Part shown: one piece after another, positions 27,794 to 35,117 of the stretch | Layout: the number at the start of each line of letters is the position of its first letter | How positions within the stretch are numbered: the stretch's first letter is position 1 | DNA from: Oscillospiraceae bacterium | Lineage (GTDB): Bacteria > Bacillota > Clostridia > Oscillospirales > QAMX01 | NCBI GenBank assembly: GCA_015067675.1 | Contig: SVMB01000023.1 | Location: 1 to 41,320, forward strand | Reading direction: 5' to 3' | DNA length: 41,320 nt | Program-made: the position numbers and the translations under genes | The notes under the pieces: generated by a model | Seen by the model: the letters and a program-made list of their open reading frames with translations, nothing else | What the model was told of the DNA's origin: nothing | The model's database searches: none

Positions 27794-30700
27794 TTAGATT
27801 TCCACGACGCCGTCGTAGACCTTCATGGCGTCGCCGGTCATGGTGACGGTCTCATCGGTGTAGTTGATGATCAGATCGCCGCCCAGCAGCATCACGCGGA
27901 TATCCTCGCCCTTGGGGCAGCAGCCGTTGAGGACAGCAGCCACAGCTGCGGCGCAGGCGCCGGTGCCGCAGGCCTGGGTTTCGCCGTTGCCGCGCTCCCA
28001 GACACGCATCTTCAGGGTGTGATCGTTGACGATCTGGACAAATTCGGTGTTCACACGCTGGGGGAAGAGCTGATGATGCTCAAAGCGCGGGCCGATGGTC
28101 TTGAGATCCAGAGAATCGATCTCATCACAGAATACGACGCAGTGGGGATTGCCCATGGACAGGCAGGTCACAGCATAGCTCTGGCCGTCAACCACGATCC
28201 ACTCGCTGATGACCTTATCGCGGTTGAAGTTGGCGGGCAGGCTGGAGGGATGCAGCAGCGCCTTGCCCATGTCAACCGTTGCCATCATGACGCGGTCGTT
28301 CTGGGTCAGCACGTCGAGGGTCTTGATACCGGACTTGGTTTCAATTGTCATATGACGGCTGCGCACGATGTCGTTATCATAGAGGTACTTGGCAACGCAG
28401 CGGATGGCGTTACCGGCGGTCTCAGCCTCGGTGCCGTCCTGATTGAAGATACGCATGGAGGCGTCGGCCACGGTGGAGTTGCCGATGAGGACGATGCCGT
28501 CGCCGCCGATGGAGAAGTGGCGGTCAGCCAGCAGCACGGTCAGGGATTCGGGATAGGAGATGCCGCCGTCACGGGCATCGATGTAGATATAGTCGTTGCC
28601 GCAGGACTGCATCTTGGTGAACTTGAGCTCATAATGATCCTTGCGCATGCAGTTGATGTCGACAAGCTCGGTGTTCTGCTCGGTGTAGCCGGAGAGCAGA
28701 GTCTCGGCCACGGCGTTGGCGGTGTCAAGCGCGGTCAGGCAGGGGATGCGCAGGAGGATGGCCTTGCGGCGCAGCTTCACGCTGTCACGGCGCGGGTCAC
28801 GACCGTGCGCGGAGGTGGAGATGATATAGTTGATCATGCCGCTCTCGAGCAGATGAATGATCTGATCGGAACCCTCGTGGAGCTTGGGAACTTCCACGAC
28901 CTTGAGGTGGGCATTCTTGAGGGTCATAGCGGTGCCCTGGGTGGCGTAGAGGGTGAAGCCGGCGTCGGCATACTTCTTGGCGATGTCGGCGATTTCGGGC
29001 TGGTCGGCATGACGCACGGAGATGAGCACGCCGCCGTTCTTGCGCATGGTGTAACCGGCAGCGATCAGGCCCTTGAACAGCGCCTCGCGCAGGTTCTTAC
29101 CAACGCCCAGAACCTCACCTGTGGACTTCATTTCCGGTCCAAGCATGGTGTCAACGTCGGTGAGCTTCTCAAAGGAGAACACCGGAACCTTGACGGTGTA
29201 GTAGGGAGAGCGGCGATAGACGCCGGTGCCGTAGCCCAGGTCGCGCAGACGCTCGCCGAGGCTGACGCGCACGGCCAGTTCGCACATGGGAACGCCGGTC
29301 ACCTTGGACAGGTAAGGCACCGTACGGGACGCACGGGGGTTAACCTCGATGACATAGATATCGCGGCCGACCACGATGTACTGGATGTTGACCAGACCGA
29401 TGGCGTTGAGGCCGAAGGAAATCTTCTCGGAGATGTCAAGGATCTTCTCACGCAGCTCGTCGTCGATGTCGGGAGCGGGGTAGACGGCGATGGAGTCACC
29501 GGAGTGAACGCCGGTACGCTCGATGTGCTGCATGACGCCGGGGATGAGGATATCGTGGCCGTCGCAGATGGAGTCAACCTCGATTTCGATACCGGAGAGG
29601 TATTTGTCAACGAGGATGGGGTTTTCCTGCTTCTGACGCAGGATGATGGCCATGTATTCGCGGATATCGTCGTCGTTGTAGGCGATGATCATGTTCTGAC
29701 CGCCCAGAACGTAGGAAGGACGCACGAGAACGGGATAGCCCAGACCATTGGCAGCTTCCAGAGCTTCGTCGGTGGTCATGACGGTGAAGCCCTTGGGACG
29801 CTTGATGTCCAAAGATTCCAGCAGAGCGTCGAAACGCTCACGGTCTTCGGCCATATCGATGGAATCGGCGGAGGAGCCGAGGATGGTAACGTTGTTCTTT
29901 GCCAGAGTCTTGGTCAGGCGGATAGCGGTCTGTCCGCCAAAAGCGACGACCACGCCCATGGGCTTCTCAAGGTTGATGATGTCCATGACATCCTCGGGAC
30001 CCAGAGGCTCAAAGTACAGACGATCGGCAGTATCGAAGTCGGTGGAAACGGTTTCGGGGTTGTTGTTGACGATAATGACCTCGTAGCCGCGCTTCTTGAG
30101 CATCCACACGCAGTAAACGGAGGCATAGTCGAACTCGATACCCTGACCGATACGGATGGGACCGGAGCCAAAGACGATGACCTTGCGGCGCTGGCTCTTT
30201 TCGGTGAACATCAGCGCTTCGTTGACGCCGCCTTCCTCAGGCAGATCGTAGGTCTTGTAGAAATAGGGGGTCTCAGCGGCATACTCGGCGGCACAGGTAT
30301 CGACCATCTTGTAGGTGGGGGTGAGCTTGCAGGGAGCATCCTGACCGGAGAGAGCCTTGAGAGAGCGGTCGGTGTAGCCCAGCTTCTTACCCTCGATGTA
30401 GTCCTCCGTCGTCATGCCCTTACTGATGCGCTGCTCGTAGCGATAGAGTCTTTCGAACTTGTTGAGGAACCAACGGTCGATCTTGGTGATCTGGAAGATG
30501 CGCTCAATGCCCCACTCGCGCTTGATTGCCTCGTAAACGGCAAACAGACGCTCGTCGGTGGCACGGTGCATCAGCACTTCCAGCTCCTCGTCGGAAACCT
30601 TGGCCATCTTGGGCATATTCAGGGTCTCCAGACCGATCTCGGCGCCGCGCACGGCCTTGAGCAGGGCAGGCTCAAAGGTTTCGGCGATGCTCATGACCTC

Positions 30701-31840
30701 GCCGGTGGCCTTCATCTGGGTACCCAGCTCACGCTTGGCGTAAACGAACTTGTCAAAGGGCCACTTGGGCATCTTGAGCACCACATAGTCGATGGTGGGC
30801 TCGAAAGCGGCATAGGTTTTCTTGGTGATGGCGTTGGGGATTTCGTCGAGGTGATAACCCAGGGCAACCTTGGTGGCAACCTTGGCGATGGGATAACCGG
30901 TGGCCTTGGAGGCAAGGGCAGAGGAGCGGCTCACGCGGGGGTTAACCTCGATGACGGCGTATTCAAAGGAGTCGGGGTTGAGAGCAAACTGTACATTACA
31001 GCCGCCTTCAACGCCCAGCGCTTCGATGATGGCAAGGGCAGAGTTGCGCAGCATCTGATACTCGGGATTGGCCAGCGTCACAGCAGGAGCCACGACGATG
31101 GAGTCACCAGTGTGGATACCGACGGGGTCGACATTTTCCATCGAGCAGATGGTGATACAGTTGCCGGTGGCGTCGCGCATGACCTCAAACTCGATTTCCT
31201 TCCAGCCGGAGACGCACTTTTCAACCAGAATCTGGTGGATGGGGGAGACGTCCAGACCGGTGCGGGCGATTTCCTTCAGCTCTTCCACGCTCTCGGCAAT
31301 GCCGCCGCCGGTGCCGCCAAGGGTAAAGGCGGGACGCACGATGACGGGATAACCGATCGTATCGGCAAAAGCCAGGGCAGCCTCGAGGGTGGTGACGACC
31401 TCGGAGGGGATACAGGGCTGGTTGATGCTCTCCATGGTCTCCTTGAACATCAGACGGTCTTCGGCCTTGTCGATGGTCTCGGGAGAAGCGCCCAGAAGCT
31501 GTACGCCGTGCTCGGCGAGGAAGCCTTCCTTGGCAAGCTGCATACAGAGGTTGAGGCCGGTCTGACCGCCCATACCGGAGAGGATGGAGTCGGGCTTCTC
31601 AGCTTCGATGATGCGCTTGATGGTGGGCAGGGTCAGGGGCTCAAGGTAGATATGATCGGCGTTGGCGCGGTCGGTCATGATGGTAGCGGGGTTTGAGTTG
31701 ACCAGAACCGTTTCGATGCCGTCTTCGCGGAGGGCACGCAGAGCCTGAGTACCTGCGTAGTCAAACTCGGCAGCCTGACCGATGACGATCGGGCCGGAAC
31801 CGATGACGAGAACTTTCTTGATTGTGGGGTTCAGCGGCAT
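27794..31840 (-). CDS. carB: Carbamoyl-phosphate synthase large subunit fused to a DapF domain
   Basis: A 1348-residue single frame. Residues 1-1064 are a complete CarB: first half with VIGSGPIVIGQAAEFDYAGT and the first ATP-grasp, oligomerisation region about 400-550, second half from VIVFGSGPIRIGQGIEFDYA with the second ATP-grasp, and the MGS-like allosteric domain ending about 1055. From residue 1065 (ATG 28646-28648 in frame) a full-length DapF follows: KFTKMQSCGNDYIYID, then FNQDGTEAETAGNAIRC, and NGETQACGTGACAA. No stop or ribosome binding site separates them, so a true fusion is likely. DapF epimerises LL- to meso-diaminopimelate using two Cys; here Cys at residue 1291 is present but the other position (residue 1142) is Ala. 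The start is one base after the carA stop (TAATATG) with GGAGG inside carA. Confidence 0.93.
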   Translation of the reverse strand: MPLNPTIKKVLVIGSGPIVIGQAAEFDYAGTQALRALREDGIETVLVNSNPATIMTDRANADHIYLEPLTLPTIKRIIEAEKPDSILSGMGGQTGLNLCMQLAKEGFLAEHGVQLLGASPETIDKAEDRLMFKETMESINQPCIPSEVVTTLEAALAFADTIGYPVIVRPAFTLGGTGGGIAESVEELKEIARTGLDVSPIHQILVEKCVSGWKEIEFEVMRDATGNCITICSMENVDPVGIHTGDSIVVAPAVTLANPEYQMLRNSALAIIEALGVEGGCNVQFALNPDSFEYAVIEVNPRVSRSSALASKATGYPIAKVATKVALGYHLDEIPNAITKKTYAAFEPTIDYVVLKMPKWPFDKFVYAKRELGTQMKATGEVMSIAETFEPALLKAVRGAEIGLETLNMPKMAKVSDEELEVLMHRATDERLFAVYEAIKREWGIERIFQITKIDRWFLNKFERLYRYEQRISKGMTTEDYIEGKKLGYTDRSLKALSGQDAPCKLTPTYKMVDTCAAEYAAETPYFYKTYDLPEEGGVNEALMFTEKSQRRKVIVFGSGPIRIGQGIEFDYASVYCVWMLKKRGYEVIIVNNNPETVSTDFDTADRLYFEPLGPEDVMDIINLEKPMGVVVAFGGQTAIRLTKTLAKNNVTILGSSADSIDMAEDRERFDALLESLDIKRPKGFTVMTTDEALEAANGLGYPVLVRPSYVLGGQNMIIAYNDDDIREYMAIILRQKQENPILVDKYLSGIEIEVDSICDGHDILIPGVMQHIERTGVHSGDSIAVYPAPDIDDELREKILDISEKISFGLNAIGLVNIQYIVVGRDIYVIEVNPRASRTVPYLSKVTGVPMCELAVRVSLGERLRDLGYGTGVYRRSPYYTVKVPVFSFEKLTDVDTMLGPEMKSTGEVLGVGKNLREALFKGLIAAGYTMRKNGGVLISVRHADQPEIADIAKKYADAGFTLYATQGTAMTLKNAHLKVVEVPKLHEGSDQIIHLLESGMINYIISTSAHGRDPRRDSVKLRRKAILLRIPCLTALDTANAVAETLLSGYTEQNTELVDINCMRKDHYELKFTKMQSCGNDYIYIDARDGGISYPESLTVLLADRHFSIGGDGIVLIGNSTVADASMRIFNQDGTEAETAGNAIRCVAKYLYDNDIVRSRHMTIETKSGIKTLDVLTQNDRVMMATVDMGKALLHPSSLPANFNRDKVISEWIVVDGQSYAVTCLSMGNPHCVVFCDEIDSLDLKTIGPRFEHHQLFPQRVNTEFVQIVNDHTLKMRVWERGNGETQACGTGACAAAVAAVLNGCCPKGEDIRVMLLGGDLIINYTDETVTMTGDAMKVYDGVVEI

Positions 31841-31841
31841 A

Positions 31842-32930
31842 TTATTTGCCCTCCTTCGCGGTGTTGATCATGGAAAGGAAGTTACGGTAGAGGTAGCTGG
31901 CATCCTGCGGACCGGGGATGGTTTCGGGCAGGAACTGCAGGGTGAAGGCGTTGAACGCCTTGTAGTTGAGGCCCTCGCAGGTATGATCGTTGGAGTTTTC
32001 AAAGGAAACCTCGGCAACAGCGGAATCAATGCTCTCGGAAACGACCACATAGCCGTGATTCTGGGAGGTGATATAGACACGGCCGAGAGAGAGATCACGG
32101 GCGGGCTGATTGGCGCCGCGATGACCGTAGCGGAGCTTTTCGGTCTTGAAACCGGCGGCAGTCGCCAGCAGCAGATGACCCAGACCAATGCCGAACATGG
32201 GGATATTGGAACTGAGCAGCTCACGCAGAACGGCGATACAGTCAACGTTCTCGGCAGGATTACCGTGACCGTCGGAGAGAACGACGCCGTCATGACCGGC
32301 GGCAAGAATCTGCGCGGCGGGGGTATTATAAGGATACACCGTCACACGGCAGCCGAAGGTGTTGAGGGTACGGATGAGCTTGGCGCTGACGCCGTAATCA
32401 ATGAGCGCGACGTTGTAATCAGCCTTTTCAGGCTCAGCCACATAGACTTCCTTGCAGGACTGCTCAGCCACGGCACTCTTCACGGAGAAGGCACGCAGAG
32501 CATCCATGTCTACGCTTGCGGGATCGTCGGTAATGCAGCCGTTCATGACGCCGTATTCGCGCAGACGACGCACCAGCGCACGGGTATCGATGCCGCACAG
32601 GCCGACGGTGCCGTGCTGCTTGAGGAAGGTGTCGATGTCACCCTCGCAGCGGAAGTTGGAGGGAGTGGGGCACCACTCGCGCACGATATAGGCCGCGCAC
32701 TGTACGCGGTCGCTGACGAAGTCGGCGGAGATGACGCCGTAGTCACCGGCAAGGGGGAAGGTCTGCACAATTGCCTGACCGAAGTTGGCGGGATCGGTAA
32801 GCGTCTCAAGGTAGCCGGTCATGCCGGTGTTGAAGACGACCTCTGCGGTAACGGTACCGTCTGCGCCGAAGCGGCGACCCTTGAAGATCGTGCCGTCGGC
32901 CAGAACCAGATAGGCGATTTTGTCCATCAT
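31842..32930 (-). CDS. carA: Carbamoyl-phosphate synthase small subunit, glutaminase triad lost
   Basis: A 362-residue CarA homologue of normal length. The N-terminal domain is standard (AYLVLADGTIFKGRRFGA, EVVFNTGMTGY, CGIDTRALVRRLRE). The class I amidotransferase domain keeps VALIDYGVSAKLIR, GHRGANQP and SQNHGYVV, but the nucleophile elbow reads FGIGLGHLLLA instead of FGICLGHQ: Gly249 replaces the catalytic Cys and Leu253 the glutamine-site Gln. The catalytic His is Leu334 in QFLPETIPGP (usually QFHPE); Glu336 remains. LSDGHGNP replaces LSNGPGDP. Glutamine hydrolysis by the known mechanism should be impossible, so the complex would have to use free ammonia or an ammonia donor protein. The DNA is unambiguous (GGT, CTG) and the frame intact. 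Confidence 0.93.
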   Translation of the reverse strand: MMDKIAYLVLADGTIFKGRRFGADGTVTAEVVFNTGMTGYLETLTDPANFGQAIVQTFPLAGDYGVISADFVSDRVQCAAYIVREWCPTPSNFRCEGDIDTFLKQHGTVGLCGIDTRALVRRLREYGVMNGCITDDPASVDMDALRAFSVKSAVAEQSCKEVYVAEPEKADYNVALIDYGVSAKLIRTLNTFGCRVTVYPYNTPAAQILAAGHDGVVLSDGHGNPAENVDCIAVLRELLSSNIPMFGIGLGHLLLATAAGFKTEKLRYGHRGANQPARDLSLGRVYITSQNHGYVVVSESIDSAVAEVSFENSNDHTCEGLNYKAFNAFTLQFLPETIPGPQDASYLYRNFLSMINTAKEGK

Positions 32931-33025
32931 ATATTCTGTCCTTTCGATTGAAGTCTTGGTCAGGGAAGGGGAAACGGCCTAACAGCCGCTAAATGCGACA
33001 CGGCGGCGCGGGGTATTGTTCGGTT

Positions 33026-33241
33026 TCACGAAACAAACTCAGCGCCGTCGATCATAACAGGATTGTGAAAAAAAGAAGTAACAGGGCAAAAAGCGGAAAT
33101 TTCAACGTTCTTTACCGGGAAAGACGAAGTGTGACAGGCATCGGAAGAGGACAGTGCACCCGAAACGACGACAACAGAAAGCCGGGTCTTGACAGCGGCG
33201 GCTTTAGCAGATGTCCGGATTGCGGTGACAGTCTGATCCAT
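33026..33241 (-). CDS. Possible 71-codon leader ORF upstream of carA
   Basis: ATG 33241 is preceded at ideal distance by GAGGGAGG, one of the best ribosome binding sites in the window, and lies inside the carA 5' leader. The predicted peptide (MDQTVTAIRTSAKAAAVKTR at its start) has no recognisable domain and no run of Arg, Lys or pyrimidine-linked codons that would identify an attenuator. It could be a leader peptide that couples translation to carA expression, or the decayed start of another gene. Confidence 0.35.
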   Translation of the reverse strand: MDQTVTAIRTSAKAAAVKTRLSVVVVSGALSSSDACHTSSFPVKNVEISAFCPVTSFFHNPVMIDGAEFVS

Positions 33242-33410
33242 GCGGATCCTCCCTCTTAACTGATGTATGTCCCGGTTTGCACCGAAACAACGTTCAGGCT
33301 CAAAAAAAGCTCGTCCTCAGATCGCGGCAAAGAGCACCGAGAGGTGCCGTCTGCACCCTGCTGTATCCTACCGTATCCAATTGGACGAACCCTTACCTTT
33401 GCCTCATAGA
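33242..33410 (-). promoter_or_regulatory. carA 5' leader, possible attenuator
   Basis: Transcribed leader between the promoter at 33411-33439 and the small ORF. On the minus strand it holds GGCACC-TCTC-GGTGC (33333-33349 region), and a short GAGC stem followed by seven T (A run 33302-33308), which could act as a weak terminator. No PyrR-binding loop or T-box motif was recognised. The remaining leader to carA (32931-33025) carries a possible second, TG-extended -10 TATGAT at 33051-33056 overlapping the small ORF end. Confidence 0.35.
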
Positions 33411-33439
33411 AGTATAGCAGAAAAGTGAGAAACTGTCAA
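33411..33439 (-). promoter_or_regulatory. Promoter of the carAB-dapF operon
   Basis: Minus strand: TTGACA (33434-33439), 17-base spacer, TATACT (33411-33416). It gives a leader of about 470 bases before carA, long enough for RNA-based control. The stretch 33440-33586 upstream of it shows no gene. Confidence 0.88.
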
Positions 33440-33586
33440 GAGGCGTTGCAAAAGAGTGTGAAAAAATATTCACAAACTGCACCGGAACCGAACGGAACTG
33501 CTTGCACAAATAGACGAAAAACGGAGTGGCGACGACTTTGACAGGGGAATTTCAAGGAAAAGAATGTATCAAACTGCCAAAAGAGA

Positions 33587-33631
33587 ACAGGTCAGACAGC
33601 GTAATTTCAGATAAACCGCTGCCTGACCTGT
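33587..33631 (-). terminator. Terminator after the nitroreductase gene
   Basis: A 15-bp stem with one mismatch, ACAGGTCAG-A-CAGCG (33587-33601) with CGCTG-C-CTGACCTGT (33617-33631), followed on the minus strand by TCTCTTTTGG. It ends the 33657-34184 gene. Confidence 0.7.
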
Positions 33632-33656
33632 ATAAACATACGAAGCTTATGAAATT

Positions 33657-34184
33657 TTAATCGACCCAGGTGACGACATTGGGATTCTTCTGCGCACGGG
33701 CGGGCAGATCAGCGGCCGGATGGCCGATTGCAGCGCTGCCGTAGACCACATGATCGGCGGGGACGCCGTATTCGGTGAGCAGAGCACGCACGGCGGGATG
33801 CTTGCATCCGTCGTTGACCTGATTGATCCAGACGGAACCAAGACCCAGCGCGTGGGCGGCGTTGAACATATTGGTCAGGGCGCAGGCAGAGTCGGCGCCG
33901 GGGAGGGAGGTTTCAGGCTTGAGGTTGGAGACGATGATGAGCACGGGGGCCTGATAGAAGCAATAGTTTTCGGCCAGTCCCAGACTCTCACGCATGACGG
34001 CGGCAAGGCGGTCGAGCTTTTCACGGTTTGAGATGACGGTAAAATGCCAGGTCTGACGATTGACGCCGGAGGGAGAATGATAGCCGACCTTGACGATGGT
34101 TTCCAGATCCTCGCGGGAGACGGGTTGTGCGGTATAGGAGCGGACACTGCGGCGCTCGAGCAGATTGCGGATAGCTTCGTTCAT
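33657..34184 (-). CDS. Nitroreductase-family flavoprotein
   Basis: A 175-residue FMN-dependent NAD(P)H oxidoreductase of the short nitroreductase type. The FMN phosphate-binding segment is RRSVRSY; PSGVNRQTWHF and the late GLGSVWINQV and YGSAAIGHPA segments are family marks. Typical members reduce nitro groups, quinones or flavins; the physiological substrate is unknown. AAGGAGGA precedes the ATG, and a promoter lies at 34236-34264. It is a single-gene unit divergent from the ABC exporter. Confidence 0.92.
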   Translation of the reverse strand: MNEAIRNLLERRSVRSYTAQPVSREDLETIVKVGYHSPSGVNRQTWHFTVISNREKLDRLAAVMRESLGLAENYCFYQAPVLIIVSNLKPETSLPGADSACALTNMFNAAHALGLGSVWINQVNDGCKHPAVRALLTEYGVPADHVVYGSAAIGHPAADLPARAQKNPNVVTWVD

Positions 34185-34235
34185 GATGAGTCCTCCTTAT
34201 ATAGTGATCACGTGGTGTGCATTGCTGCTACATTG

Positions 34236-34264
34236 ATTATACTATTCAAAAAGGGGTTATGCAA
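34236..34264 (-). promoter_or_regulatory. Promoter of the nitroreductase gene
   Basis: Minus strand: TTGCAT (34259-34264), 17-base spacer, TATAAT (34236-34241). Confidence 0.8.
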
Positions 34265-34347
34265 GAAATCGAAGCGATGATTTTGAAAAATTGTATGAAA
34301 CAGGACGATGTACAATGCAAGTTGTCAAAAGCTTCACAAATAGTTTC

Positions 34348-34375
34348 TTGATTTTCAATACGGTACTGATAAAAT
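34348..34375 (+). promoter_or_regulatory. Promoter of the ABC exporter operon
   Basis: TTGATT (34348-34353), 16-base spacer, TAAAAT (34370-34375) with a TG-A extension just upstream. Confidence 0.65.
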
Positions 34376-34412
34376 AGATAGTGAGTCAAAGTGTTTTATT
34401 CCGGGAGGCGCT

Positions 34413-35117
34413 ATGCAAGCATTTATTCAGTTTGAAAAGGTCAAGAAAACGTATCGCACCGGCGAGGTGGAGATCAACGCCCTGTCGGATGCATCGTTTA
34501 CGGTCAACAGAGGGGAACTGTGCGTCATTGTAGGGCCCAGCGGCGCAGGTAAGACGACGCTGCTCAATATCCTGGGCGGTATGGATACGCTGACAGAGGG
34601 CAAGGTGATTCTGGACGGCGCGGAGGTGTCTGCGTTTGATGAGAAGCAGCTTACCACCTACCGGCGTCACGATATCGGCTTTGTATTTCAGTTTTATAAT
34701 CTGGTGCCCAATCTCACAGCGCTGGAAAACGTGGAACTGGCGGCCCAGATCTGCCGGGATCCGCTGGATGCAGCGGAGGTTCTGCGTTCGGTGGGACTGG
34801 AAGAACGGCTGAACAATTTCCCGGCACAGCTCTCGGGCGGTGAGCAGCAGCGCGTGGCCATTGCCCGCGCACTAGCCAAGAACCCGCGGCTTCTGCTGTG
34901 TGATGAACCCACAGGTGCATTGGACTATAACACCGGCAAGGCGATCTTGAAGCTTTTGCAGGACATGAGCCGTAAAAAAGGCATGACCGTCATCATCATC
35001 ACCCACAACAGTGCGCTGACTGCCATGGCAGACCGGGTGATCAAGGTGAAGAACGGCACCGTTACCTCTGAGGTTCTCAATGAGCATCCCCAGCCTGTGG
35101 AGGACATTGAATGGTAA
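34413..35117 (+). CDS. ABC transporter ATPase, MacB/LolD type
   Basis: A 234-residue ATPase: Walker [11 protein letters not shown] loop VFQFYNLVP, signature [15 protein letters not shown], Walker [14 protein letters not shown] loop IITHN. The DEPTGALD variant is characteristic of the MacB/LolD/FtsE group that drives mechanotransmission or lipoprotein/peptide export with FtsX-type permeases. The last seven bases overlap the start of the permease gene, so they are translationally coupled and form one transporter. Confidence 0.96.
   Translation: MQAFIQFEKVKKTYRTGEVEINALSDASFTVNRGELCVIVGPSGAGKTTLLNILGGMDTLTEGKVILDGAEVSAFDEKQLTTYRRHDIGFVFQFYNLVPNLTALENVELAAQICRDPLDAAEVLRSVGLEERLNNFPAQLSGGEQQRVAIARALAKNPRLLLCDEPTGALDYNTGKAILKLLQDMSRKKGMTVIIITHNSALTAMADRVIKVKNGTVTSEVLNEHPQPVEDIEW

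Noticed and set aside
27782-31696. 1304-codon open frame on the plus strand, antisense to carB-dapF
   Set aside because: It is a mirror of the biased codon use in carB; its protein is a low-complexity Gly/Val/Asp/His string with no domain and it has no ribosome binding site.
32931-33410. PyrR-binding attenuator or T-box in the carA leader
   Set aside because: No loop resembling the PyrR consensus and no AGGGTGGNACCGCG T-box core were found on the transcribed strand.
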